Source: Dokdonella_A sp051958935
GTDB lineage: Bacteria; Pseudomonadota; Gammaproteobacteria; Xanthomonadales; Rhodanobacteraceae
Length of the DNA stretch: 25,136 nt
Reading direction: 5' to 3'
Assembly: GCF_051958935.1 (NCBI RefSeq)
Contig: NZ_JBQCFP010000155.1
Coordinates: forward strand, 1 to 25,136
Numbering within the stretch: the first letter of the stretch is position 1; the number at the start of each line of letters is the position of its first letter. Both the position numbers and the translations under genes were made by a program. Positions 13,787 through 21,054 of this stretch are shown here, piece after piece. The notes under the pieces are model-generated. The model made no database searches and was not told the DNA's origin. It saw only the letters and a list, made by a program, of their open reading frames with translations.

Positions 13787-14872
13787 TCAATGCATCGCGG
13801 AAGCCACGTCGGACGCGCGTCCTGCGACGGGCGCCGCAACGCTGCCCGCAGCCGACGCGCCGCAGGGGCTCGACGCGAGCGGCTCGACACTCCTGCGCGA
13901 CGTCGCCTGCTGCAGGTCGACGATGATCGACGCGCCGTCGCCGAGCGGCGCGAGTGCACGACACACGATGGCGATCATGTCCTGCGAACTCGCGCCACGT
14001 TCGACGACGACGACGAGGTCGTTGTCGTCGAGCCAGAACACGTCGTGGACGCCGCGCAGCGGACGCACGGCCGTGCGTGCCGCCTCGCGGTCGATGCTGC
14101 GCGAACGCTCGGGCACCGAACCGGCAGCCGTGATCGGTTCCGCCACGCCGGCATCGGACGGAGTCCGTCGTGGCGGCACGGCCCGGCCGGCGAGCGAATA
14201 GGGATCGGTCGAGGGCGCCGCCCGCCGCGTCGATTCGCCCGCCATCGGCGGGATCTGCGCGCCGCGCGTGGCCGTGAGCCGCGGCGCCGGACGCACCATC
14301 GCATTGAGCGAATGCACGACGCCGGCGCAGACGACCACGCACGCCGCGAGAGCGAGTACCGGTACGAGCAGGCCGCGGCGCGATGCCGACGGGACGCGCG
14401 GCCCGCCACTGAGCGTCAGTTGCGGATGCGCGTACATCGGCGGTGGGCTGTCGCGCGCCGCCGATTCGAGCACGGCGGGATCGAGCATCGTGCGCAGCAT
14501 GTCGCCATCGACGAGTTCGACGTGACCGGAGCGCCTGGCCGCCTCGATCGCGGTCTCGGTGAATTCGCCGCTGGTGACGTAGATCGCGCCGGTGGCTGCC
14601 TCGTTGACCATGATCGCGTGCAGCTCGTGGACTTCGTGGTGCGGCACCTTGAAGGCCTTCCAGCGCTTGCATTGCACGACCACGTAGGCGTCTTCGCGAC
14701 GCAGCTGCAGGTCGAACCCGGCGTCGTAGCGCTGGCCGGTGAAATCGGCTCCGACCTGCTCGACGCGCCAACCGCAGCCACGGTAGTAGTCGGCCAGCAA
14801 TTGTTCGAACCGCGCGGGATCCACGCGCGCGAGCGCATCGTCCCACGGTGTGTGGCCGGACTTCGATGTCAC
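13787..14872 (-). CDS. Membrane-anchored Mrr-type restriction endonuclease-like protein
   Basis: The 361-residue protein has an N-terminal Mrr catalytic domain (about residues 15-130) of the PD-(D/E)xK nuclease fold. Glu23 lies in the first helix, the acidic metal ligand is in AGFDLQL (Asp54), and VVVQCKRWK gives the QxK variant (Gln67, Lys69). YVTSGEFTETAIEAA and VELVDGDML follow. A single membrane segment (about 167-188) separates it from a Pro/Arg-rich linker and a C-terminal alpha/beta domain (about 280-330: DVFWLDDNDLVVVV and GDGASIIVDLQQA). No methyltransferase is adjacent, so it is not an ordinary restriction-modification pair; an Mrr-like, modification-dependent or DNA-quality role is possible. 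The start is a GTG at 14872 with a G-run upstream. Confidence 0.85.
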   Translation of the reverse strand: MTSKSGHTPWDDALARVDPARFEQLLADYYRGCGWRVEQVGADFTGQRYDAGFDLQLRREDAYVVVQCKRWKAFKVPHHEVHELHAIMVNEAATGAIYVTSGEFTETAIEAARRSGHVELVDGDMLRTMLDPAVLESAARDSPPPMYAHPQLTLSGGPRVPSASRRGLLVPVLALAACVVVCAGVVHSLNAMVRPAPRLTATRGAQIPPMAGESTRRAAPSTDPYSLAGRAVPPRRTPSDAGVAEPITAAGSVPERSRSIDREAARTAVRPLRGVHDVFWLDDNDLVVVVERGASSQDMIAIVCRALAPLGDGASIIVDLQQATSRRSVEPLASSPCGASAAGSVAAPVAGRASDVASAMH

Positions 14873-15117
14873 CCGAGCGCCCCCTGCTCCTCGTCCCTGT
14901 GATCGACCGCCGCGCGGCCGCGTTCGCCGCCTCGAGAGGCGTCGCGTCGAACGGAAGCAACAACGGGGCCAAGCACGCGGACGAAGGCGATGCCAATGGA
15001 TTCATGTGCTTCGGTCGCATCGCTCGACACGGTCTCAACTTGGGCCGTTGGGCGATCGTCAATTTGTGACGGATCGAAACGTCTCGACACGCACCACGGA
15101 ATCGGCTTGCAGCAGGA
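14873..15117. other. Intergenic stretch without a recognised gene
   Basis: I see no supported gene, repeat or hairpin in these 245 bases. They separate the GTG start of the Mrr-type gene from the first recognisable FG-GAP remnant and presumably hold the promoter of the former. Together with the pseudogene and the 166 bases after it, this makes a gene-free stretch of about 0.95 kb. Confidence 0.5.
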
Positions 15118-15590
15118 ATGCGGCGCGGTCTACGGGTCGGCGCGTCGGCGGCCGATACGTCTTTGAATCGCGTGTCCTCGCACCGGACGCGTGGCCGGCA
15201 CTTCTTCGGATCACGCATCGCCGTGCGGGGCGACGTCGTGCTGATCAGCGCGATCGGCCGTACGCAGCGCCATCGACATTCCGGGCCCGGTGTACGCGTT
15301 CCACCGCGAAGGCACTACCCGGGTACTCGAGCGGGAGTTCCTGCTCACCGATCAACGGGGGGCCGTTTACCTGTTCGAGAAGGTCGACGGCCTGTGGATG
15401 CAGCAGCCGAAGCTCGAATGGCCCGATCCACGCGGCGGCGACGTGGTCGGGTTCAGCCTGGATTTCCATGCGGACGGCACCCTGTTCGCCGGTGCGTTCG
15501 GCCGCGATCTCGAGTTCCCCCGACCAAGGAGCGGTCTATGTGTGGACCGGCGACCGCCTGTTCGCCGACGGTTTCGACGGCCCTTGGCGC
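15118..15590 (+). pseudogene. Decayed FG-GAP repeat protein gene with LFADGFD tail
   Basis: Pieces of an FG-GAP beta-propeller surface protein appear in order but in changing frames: GAVY (15122), GRYVFESRVLAPD (15150), HFFGSRIAVRGDVVLISA (15199), then a 90-residue run from IDIPGPVYAFHREG through GAVYLFEKVDGLWMQQPKLEWPD to DFHADGTLFAGAFGRDLEF (about 15268-15530), and finally GAVYVWTGDRLFADGFDG (to about 15585). At least four frame changes in under 500 bp rule out a working gene. No start codon with a signal peptide remains, and the stop that should follow ADGFD is lost. The terminal motif is the same as in the intact beta-helix protein nearby, so both came from one secreted-protein class. Confidence 0.8.
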
Positions 15591-15756
15591 GGACGGCCAA
15601 ACGGCCGGTTTCGTCCGGGATTGACAAAGCCTGGCGTGTCTGCGCAAGCGCCCCGCCGCCTCGACACCGCGTCGAATCGGCGCCCGACGCGCCAAAACCG
15701 CGCCAGACTTGGCCAAGCGCCGCCCCCCGGAACGGCCCTGCCTGCCTCGCCTCTTT

Positions 15757-15773
15757 CTGGCACATTAAATGCT
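15757..15773 (+). promoter_or_regulatory. Candidate sigma-54 promoter for the DUF3761 gene
   Basis: CTGGCACATTAAATGCT fits the -24/-12 consensus YTGGCACRN4TTGCW with one mismatch (A for the first T of TTGC), and the GG and GC pairs have the required ten bases between them. It lies 46 bp before the ATG at 15819, so the predicted transcript would start about 35 bases upstream of it. An AT-rich TTATATA stretch just downstream (15774-15780) could instead be a sigma-70 -10 box. Confidence 0.4.
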
Positions 15774-15818
15774 TATATACCTTCGTCACCCTGACGATGG
15801 CGTGGAGGCATGTACATC

Positions 15819-16133
15819 ATGAACATTCTTCGTCCAGCGGCCTGCTCGGCAATCCTGGCCCTCGCAGTGGCTTCCTCTTCCGTATTCGCCGCCCAAGGCG
15901 ACAGCTGCACCGCCCGCGTCGCCGGTCCGCAGGGGCAGTCCGGCGCCACCATCGGCAAGCTCGATGCTGAAGGCAAGTGCGTGGCCAAGTCCGCCGAAGC
16001 CAAGAGCACGGGCAGCGCCAGCGGCCTCGAAGCGAGCGCGCAGTGCAAGGATCTTTCCTTCAGCTACGCCAAGAAGCGCGAGGGCGCCTGCGCCAAGCAC
16101 GGCGGCGTGCTGGAGTGGCTCGCGCAAGGCTGA
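15819..16133 (+). CDS. Small secreted DUF3761 family protein
   Basis: The 104-residue precursor has a signal peptide (about residues 1-25, ending SSVFA) and a C-terminal block CKDLSFSYAKKREGACAKHGGVLEWL. This is the DUF3761 signature, with paired cysteines and an HGGV turn. The middle is low-complexity (KSAEAKSTGSASG). The start at 15819 is chosen because GGAGG (15804-15808) is ten bases before it; the earlier in-frame ATG at 15810 is only one base from the same site. The function of DUF3761 is unknown; it is likely periplasmic. A possible sigma-54 promoter precedes the gene and a strong hairpin follows it. Confidence 0.85.
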   Translation: MNILRPAACSAILALAVASSSVFAAQGDSCTARVAGPQGQSGATIGKLDAEGKCVAKSAEAKSTGSASGLEASAQCKDLSFSYAKKREGACAKHGGVLEWLAQG

Positions 16134-16180
16134 TCCAGAGGTCGCGCGGTACGCCGCCCGACCCTGCCCCGGTACGATGC

Positions 16181-16210
16181 GCGACCCCGCTCCGCCAGGA
16201 GCAGGGTCGC
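16181..16210 (+). terminator. Hairpin after the DUF3761 gene
   Basis: GCGACCC-c-GCTCC pairs with GGAGC-a-GGGTCGC (12 pairs with one internal mismatch and a four-base loop), starting 47 bases after the DUF3761 stop. A short pyrimidine-rich stretch (CTGCTTTC) follows. It sits between convergent genes and could serve either. Confidence 0.5.
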
Positions 16211-16257
16211 CTGCTTTCGGAACGGTTTCGTCGACGCGCGGTGCCGACAACCCGCCC

Positions 16258-17418
16258 TCAGATGATCGCGTGCGGCATGAAGCGTGCGCTGTCGCGCGTG
16301 ATCAGCGAATCGTCTTCGCGCATGCCGATGCCGCTGGCGCGGTCGCCGATGACCCAACTGCCGACGAGCGGATAGGCGCCGTCGAATTCCGGCAGCGAAT
16401 GGAATGCCTGGCGGATGCACGGCGCGTCGCCATATGGCCCGTCCGAACGCCATTCTTCTCCCGCAGCGGCATGGACATCGATGTTTGCGCCCTCGCGCGA
16501 CAGTAGCGGCTTGCGCACCCAACCGGCCGGCAGCGGAACGTCGGGGCGATCGTCGAAGAAGGCCGGCAACAGGTTCGGATGGCCGCGATGGCGCTCCCAC
16601 AGCAGCGGCAGGATGCCCTTGTTGCTGAGCACCGCCTTCCACGGCGGCTCGAGCAGCGTGAGGCGCGACTGCGGCAGCGCCTGTCCGAATGCGTCATCGA
16701 ACATGAATTCGATCGGATAGAGCTTGAACAAGGCGCCGATCGGCACATCGTCGAGGTCGGTATAGCGTCCGTCGATGGCGAGCCCGATGTCCTCGATCGC
16801 TATCCTGCGCGTCGCCAGGCCCGCCTGTCCCGCGCAATCGGCGAGATAGGCGATCGTGCCTTGGTCTTCTTCGGAGTCGCGTACCGCGCTGAAATACAAC
16901 GGGCGCGGCAGGCGCGGCGCGATCGTCGCGAACGTCTCGATGATGTTTTCCTGGATCAGGTTGAACTGGTCCGCATCACGCGGCAACGCGCCCCGTTCGA
17001 TCTGCTCCTCGAGCCAAAGCCACTGGAAGAACGCCGCCTCGTAGAGCGCGGTCGGGGTGTCGTAGTTGAGTTCGTAGAGTTTCGCCGGCGCGCGGCCGTC
17101 GTACGCCAGGTCCATGCGTCCGTACACGTGCGGCGAGCCGTCGCGCCACGAACGCGCGATCCAGTCACGGAAGCGCTCGGGTATCGCGAGCCGATGCATG
17201 AGGAAGTCGCTCGCGACGATCTCGCCGACCAGATCCATCGCCATCTCATGCAGTTCGAGCGTAGGCGCCTCGAGGTCGCGTTCGACCTGCTCGAGCGCGA
17301 ACGCGTAGTAGGCGCGTTCGTCCCAGTACGGCGCGCCGTCGATCGTGTGGAAGCGGAAGCCGTGTCGTTCGGCGCCCGCCCGCCAGTCGGGGCGCTCGGC
17401 GATGCGGATGCGGCGCAC
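16258..17418 (-). CDS. Glutathionylspermidine synthase-like ATP-grasp protein (YgiC/YjfC type)
   Basis: This 386-residue protein has exactly the length I recall for E. coli YgiC/YjfC. It matches the synthetase half of glutathionylspermidine synthase, an ATP-grasp ligase that joins a carboxylate to an amine; the amidase half is absent. Marks are RPDWRAGAERHGFRFHT near the start, YGRMDLAYDGRAPAKLYELNYDTPTALYEAAFFQWLW (about residues 95-131), LFKLYPIEFMFDDAFG, LLEPPWKAVLSNKGILPLLW and the late GWVRKPLLSREGANI. The start is a GTG at 17418, seven bases after the DUF1190 stop; it gives the family N-terminus MRRIRIAERPDW, and a much longer frame upstream belongs to the DUF1190 region read in another frame. 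The real substrate of the YgiC/YjfC group is not known. Confidence 0.92.
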   Translation of the reverse strand: MRRIRIAERPDWRAGAERHGFRFHTIDGAPYWDERAYYAFALEQVERDLEAPTLELHEMAMDLVGEIVASDFLMHRLAIPERFRDWIARSWRDGSPHVYGRMDLAYDGRAPAKLYELNYDTPTALYEAAFFQWLWLEEQIERGALPRDADQFNLIQENIIETFATIAPRLPRPLYFSAVRDSEEDQGTIAYLADCAGQAGLATRRIAIEDIGLAIDGRYTDLDDVPIGALFKLYPIEFMFDDAFGQALPQSRLTLLEPPWKAVLSNKGILPLLWERHRGHPNLLPAFFDDRPDVPLPAGWVRKPLLSREGANIDVHAAAGEEWRSDGPYGDAPCIRQAFHSLPEFDGAYPLVGSWVIGDRASGIGMREDDSLITRDSARFMPHAII

Positions 17419-17425
17419 GCGCGCG

Positions 17426-17980
17426 TCAGCCGCCGAACGAGCGGCCCCAGCCGCTGCGTTCGGACGAGCTGCGGCCGAATCCCGCGCGCGTCGTCGTGAT
17501 CGCGCGATTCGGCGTGATGTCGACCGGACGCTGCCGCCATGCGAGGTAGCCCGCCCCGCCGTTCCTGCAACGCGCCTCATCGCCACCGCAATAACGCTCG
17601 CTGTAACGGCCCGCCCGATCGCGATAGACCGGGTTGGCATCGACGTAGCCAGGCGGGCGATTCGCACCGAGCACCTGCGAGAGCATGAAGCCCGCCATCA
17701 GCGGCACCCAGATGCCGCCGCCGTGCTCGCGCTCGGTACACAGGTCGCCATAATCCTGCATGCACTGCTCGCGGCTGCCGTACGTCGGCGACGCGTCCGC
17801 ATGCGCCCGCGCCGCGGCTTGCAGCGCCTTCTCGCACACTTGCGCGCTGTTGCCGTCGCTGCGGCAGGTTTCGATGCTCGTGTAGAAACCCTGGCGCAGT
17901 TTCTCCTCCTCGCCGCAGCCGGCGAGCAGCACCGGCACCTGGGAGATCGCGATGAGGGCGAGCCGACGGGAACGTTTCAT
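17426..17980 (-). CDS. DUF1190 (YgiB/YjfM-like) lipoprotein
   Basis: The 184-residue precursor has a lipoprotein signal peptide with lipobox LLAGC (Cys at about residue 22) and the DUF1190 domain. Landmarks are GFYTSIETCRSDGNSAQVCEKAL, then SREQCMQDYGDLC with cysteines expected to pair, then GGGIWVPLMAGFMLSQVLGA and a Gly/Ser/Arg-rich tail ending RSGWGRSFGG. The tail is typical of the family. The protein is probably anchored to the outer or inner membrane facing the periplasm. Seven bases separate it from the DUF350 gene upstream, and seven from the glutathionylspermidine-synthase-like gene downstream, so the three are an operon. The same trio occurs as yjfL-yjfM-yjfC in E. coli, with ygiB-ygiC as a partial copy. 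Molecular function is unknown. Confidence 0.92.
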   Translation of the reverse strand: MKRSRRLALIAISQVPVLLAGCGEEEKLRQGFYTSIETCRSDGNSAQVCEKALQAAARAHADASPTYGSREQCMQDYGDLCTEREHGGGIWVPLMAGFMLSQVLGANRPPGYVDANPVYRDRAGRYSERYCGGDEARCRNGGAGYLAWRQRPVDITPNRAITTTRAGFGRSSSERSGWGRSFGG

Positions 17981-17987
17981 CGCGGCC

Positions 17988-18401
17988 TCACCAGGTCATG
18001 CAGGCGGCATCGAGAATGCCGACGCCGATCGACAGCGCCGCGACGAAGGTCGCGGCAGCGCGTTCGTCGCGCGCGATGCGCGCGGGCAAGTCGGGCAGCA
18101 GCCCGCGCGCGACGAAGAACACGAGCAACTGCACGAGCAGCGCGACCGCGCTCCAGACCGCGGCGTCGACGAGGCCGACCGAATGGGCGATCGCCGAGGC
18201 CAGCGGTATCACGAAACCGATGAACGCGCCGCCGAATGAAATCGCTGCGGCAGGCACATTCGCGCGGATCAGCGCGAGCTCGCGCTGCGGCGTGATCCAG
18301 ATGTAGGCGAGGACGAACAACGCGGCGAACGCGGCGGCGGTGGCGAAATACGCGAGGAAATCCGGCAGGGTGGCGAGCGAAGAGACCAACGGCGGCGACA
18401 T
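17988..18401 (-). CDS. DUF350 (YjfL-like) membrane protein
   Basis: This 137-residue inner-membrane protein has four hydrophobic segments, at about residues 12-34, 47-70, 80-100 and 113-135. It matches DUF350: FLAYFATAAAFAALFVLAYIWITPQRE, then AAISFGGAFIGFVIPLASAI in the second segment and AATFVAALSIGVGILDAACMTW at the end. The length is usual. The ATG at 18401 follows GGAG. It is the first gene of the DUF350 - DUF1190 - ATP-grasp operon, whose promoter must lie in the 112-bp gap shared with the divergent TSUP permease gene. In other bacteria DUF350 proteins also occur near PspA-like membrane-stress genes; that link is not visible here. Confidence 0.92.
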   Translation of the reverse strand: MSPPLVSSLATLPDFLAYFATAAAFAALFVLAYIWITPQRELALIRANVPAAAISFGGAFIGFVIPLASAIAHSVGLVDAAVWSAVALLVQLLVFFVARGLLPDLPARIARDERAAATFVAALSIGVGILDAACMTW

Positions 18402-18513
18402 GGACGGCTCCGGGCACCCCGATCCGGGGGCGCTTCACTCTACTTCATGCACTGCCACGCAGCAGCATCGTCGCACGCGCTATGCTCGGCCGATCGCCGC
18501 GCGGAATCCCGAC

Positions 18514-19404
18514 ATGGTCGTGACCGTCCTGCTCGCCACGCTCGCCCTGCTCGCGCTCGCGTTCCTCGGCGTGCTGCTCGCCACCGCGCGACGGCGCGGT
18601 GCGTTGCGGCCGAAGCCCGAGGCGATCGTGCTCGGTGCGATCGCGAACTTCCTCGACACGCTCGGCATCGGCTCGTTCGCGCCGACGACGGCCTGGCTCA
18701 AGCTGCGCCGGCTCGTGCCCGACAGTCACCTGCCGGCGACGCTCAACAGTGGCCACGCGCTGCCAACGATCGCGCAGGCGCTCATCTTCATCCACCTCGT
18801 GCGCGTCGACCCGCGCCTGCTCGCGGCCTGCATCGCTGCTGCGGTCGCCGGCGCGACGCTCGGTGCGCCGCTCGTCGTGCGCATGCCGGTGCGCGCGGTG
18901 CAGGCGATCGTCGGTGTCGCGATGCTCGTCGCGGCTCTGCTGTACGCGGGCGCCAACCTCGGGTGGCTGCCCGCGGGCGGCGACGCGCTCACGCTCGATG
19001 GGCCACGCTTCGCGATCGCGGTCGTGGCGCACGCGCTGCTCGGCGCGCTCATGACGTTCGGCGTCGGCCTGTACGCGCCGTCGCTGATCCTGCTCAGCCT
19101 GTTCGGACTCGATCCGATCGCCGCGTTCCCGGTCATGATGGGCGCCTGTGCGTTCCTCATGCCGGTGGCCGGCGTGCGCTTCGCGCGCAGCGAGCGGGTG
19201 GACCTGCGCGTCGTGCTCGGCCTCGCGCTCGGCGGCATCCCGGCCGTGCTGCTCGCCGCGTGGGTGGTCGAGTCGCTGCCGCTGACCGCGCTGCGCTGGG
19301 GCGTTGTCGCGGTCGTGCTGTATGCCGCCGCGTTGCTGCTCCATGCGTCGATGGGCCGGGATCGGCATGGCGGACGCGTCCCTGCGACGCAACCACACCG
19401 CTGA
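18514..19404 (+). CDS. TSUP (TauE/SafE) family membrane transporter
   Basis: The 296-residue protein has about eight hydrophobic segments and the two related halves of the TauE/SafE (TSUP) family, proposed exporters or importers of sulfur-containing or other small organic anions. Landmarks are AIVLGAIANFLDTLGIGSFAPTTA in the first half, AGATLGAPLVVRMPVRAVQAIVGVAMLVAALLYAG, and the second-half repeat LLGALMTFGVGLYAPSLILLSLFGLDPIAAFPVMMGACAFLMP. The ATG at 18514 has only a modest GGAA upstream but gives a natural membrane-leading N-terminus. A possible -10 (TATGCT, 18481-18486) lies just before it. It is divergent from the DUF350 operon. The substrate cannot be assigned from context. Confidence 0.88.
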   Translation: MVVTVLLATLALLALAFLGVLLATARRRGALRPKPEAIVLGAIANFLDTLGIGSFAPTTAWLKLRRLVPDSHLPATLNSGHALPTIAQALIFIHLVRVDPRLLAACIAAAVAGATLGAPLVVRMPVRAVQAIVGVAMLVAALLYAGANLGWLPAGGDALTLDGPRFAIAVVAHALLGALMTFGVGLYAPSLILLSLFGLDPIAAFPVMMGACAFLMPVAGVRFARSERVDLRVVLGLALGGIPAVLLAAWVVESLPLTALRWGVVAVVLYAAALLLHASMGRDRHGGRVPATQPHR

Positions 19405-19474
19405 TGTCCGAATGCGGCCCGTCCGATCGACATCCCAGTGGCGGCACGTCGCCGTCGATTCCAGGAGAGATCCG

Positions 19475-19822
19475 ATGCAATACCTGCTCATGCTCTATGC
19501 CGACGAAAGCGGCTGGAACCGGCTGAGTCCGGCGGAACAGGGGGCAGGCGTCGCCGCGTATACCGCCTACACCCAGGCACTGTCGAACGCGGGCGTGCTG
19601 GTCGGCGCGAACCGCCTGCAGGATTCGGACAGCGCGACGACGGTCCGCCTCGTCGACGGCAAGCCGCAGATCCAGGACGGACCGTACGCCGAGGCGCGCG
19701 AACAGATCGGCGGTTACTACCTCATCGAAGCACCCGATCTCGACGCCGCGCTCGCGTGGGCCGCCCGCTGCCCGGGCGCGGGCCACGGCACGATCGAAGT
19801 GCGACCCGTGTGGCACAAGTAG
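19475..19822 (+). CDS. YCII/DGPF-domain protein paired with an ECF sigma factor
   Basis: This 115-residue cytoplasmic protein is of the YCII-related (DGPF) family: MQYLLMLYADESGW at the start, the signature QDGPYAEAREQIGGYYLIEAPD in the middle (Phe of DGPF replaced by Tyr) and GTIEVRPVWHK at the end. The ATG at 19475 follows AGGAGAG. The last 13 bases overlap the likely GTG start of the sigma factor gene, so the two are translationally coupled. A DGPF gene next to the sigma gene is the diagnostic context of the ECF42 group. It is a paralogue of the partial gene at the left edge of the window. Whether the protein modulates the sigma factor or is its target is not settled. Confidence 0.92.
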   Translation: MQYLLMLYADESGWNRLSPAEQGAGVAAYTAYTQALSNAGVLVGANRLQDSDSATTVRLVDGKPQIQDGPYAEAREQIGGYYLIEAPDLDAALAWAARCPGAGHGTIEVRPVWHK

Positions 19823-21054
19823 CCGACGCTGGAGGGGTGGCGCGCGCGACGGCCGAGGCCGTCGCCGCGCGCAGCTACGGGCGGCTCGTCGCATTCCTCG
19901 CGGTGCGCACGCGCGACGTCGCCGCCGCCGAGGATGCGCTGTCGGAGGCATTCGCCGCCGCGCTCGCCGAATGGCCGCGCAGCGGTTGCCCCGAAAATCC
20001 CGAAGCGTGGCTGCTCACCGTGGCGCGCCGCCGCCTCGTCGACGGCGTGCGCCGGCGGCAGGTCGGGGAAGCGGTGCTCGGTGAGTTGCAGCACCTCGCC
20101 GAGCACGTCGTCGACCTGCGTGACGAGGCACCGATCCCCGATCAGCGGCTCGCGCTGCTGTTCGCCTGCGCGCACCCGGCGATCGACGCCCCCGTGCGCG
20201 CACCGCTGATGCTGCAGACCGTGCTCGGCCTCGACGCGAAGCGCATCGCGGCCGCGTTCCTCACCTCGTCCGCGGCGATGGGCAAGCGCCTCGGCCGGGC
20301 GAAGGAAAAGATCCGCGAGGCCGGCATCCCGCTGTGCGTTCCCGAGCGGGCCGAGCTGCCGGCGCGCCTCGACGCGGTGCTCGCGGCGATCTACGCCGCG
20401 TTCACCGACGGCTGGTGCGGCAGCGATGCATCGCGCCACGAGCTCGCCGAGGAGGCGATCTTCCTCGCGCGCGTCGTGGTCGAACTGCTGCCGGGCGACG
20501 CCGAGGCGCACGGCCTGCTCGCCTGCATGCTGTACGCGCACGCACGCCGGTCCGCGCGCCGTTGCGCCGGCGGCGAGTACGTGCCGCTGCACGCGCAGGA
20601 CGTCGCGCGCTGGGACGTCGCGATGCTCGGCGAAGCGGAAGCGCTGCTGCGCCGCGCGAGCACGCTGCGGCGGATCGGCCGCTTCCAGCTCGAGGCGGCG
20701 CTGCAATCGGCGCATGTCGAACGCCGTCGCCACGGCCGGGACAACGCCGCGGCGATCCTGCAGCTGCACGACGCGCTCGCCGCGCTCGCGCCGTCGCCGG
20801 TCGCGGCGATCAACCGCGCACTCGCACTCGCCGACGTGCGCGGGCCAGGCGCAGGCCTTGCCGCCCTGCCCGACCCGGCGGCGGACGCGCGCGTCGCCGG
20901 CTACCAGCCGTACTGGGCCGCGCGCGCGGACCTGCTCGTGCGCAGCGGCGATCATGCCGGCGCGCAGGCGGCCTACGGCACGGCGATCGCGCTGGAGACC
21001 GACGAGGCGGTGCGGCGCTTCCTGCGCGCGCGCTGCGCGGCACTCGGCGTCTAG
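19810..21054 (+). CDS. ECF42-type RNA polymerase sigma factor with C-terminal extension
   Basis: This 414-residue sigma factor has region 2 at about residues 15-75 (RSYGRLVAFLAVRTRDVAAAEDALSEAFAAALAEW, then NPEAWLLTVARRRLVDGVRR) and region 4 at about 110-170 (LMLQTVLGLDAKRIAAAFLTSSAAMGKRLGRAKEKIRE). A long DUF6596/TPR-like C-terminal extension runs from about 180 to 410 (LPARLDAVLAAIYAAFTDGWCGSD, AEEAIFLARVVVELLPGDAEAHGLLACML, RFQLEAALQSAHVERR). The extension and the DGPF gene in front identify group ECF42, which lacks an anti-sigma factor and needs the extension for activity. The start is GTG at 19810, inside the DGPF gene; GTG at 19837 is the alternative. The TAG stop shares its bases with the stop of the LytTR regulator gene on the other strand. 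Confidence 0.9.
   Translation: MAQVADAGGVARATAEAVAARSYGRLVAFLAVRTRDVAAAEDALSEAFAAALAEWPRSGCPENPEAWLLTVARRRLVDGVRRRQVGEAVLGELQHLAEHVVDLRDEAPIPDQRLALLFACAHPAIDAPVRAPLMLQTVLGLDAKRIAAAFLTSSAAMGKRLGRAKEKIREAGIPLCVPERAELPARLDAVLAAIYAAFTDGWCGSDASRHELAEEAIFLARVVVELLPGDAEAHGLLACMLYAHARRSARRCAGGEYVPLHAQDVARWDVAMLGEAEALLRRASTLRRIGRFQLEAALQSAHVERRRHGRDNAAAILQLHDALAALAPSPVAAINRALALADVRGPGAGLAALPDPAADARVAGYQPYWAARADLLVRSGDHAGAQAAYGTAIALETDEAVRRFLRARCAALGV

Noticed and set aside
19421..19450. Possible ECF promoter (TCGACATCCC with CGTC) before the DGPF gene
   Set aside because: The orientation and spacing do not clearly match any ECF42 promoter motif that I can recall with confidence.
18445..19491. A 348-codon minus-strand frame opposite the TSUP gene
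   Set aside because: Arg/Glu/His-rich antisense of a hydrophobic membrane protein gene, a common artefact at this GC content.
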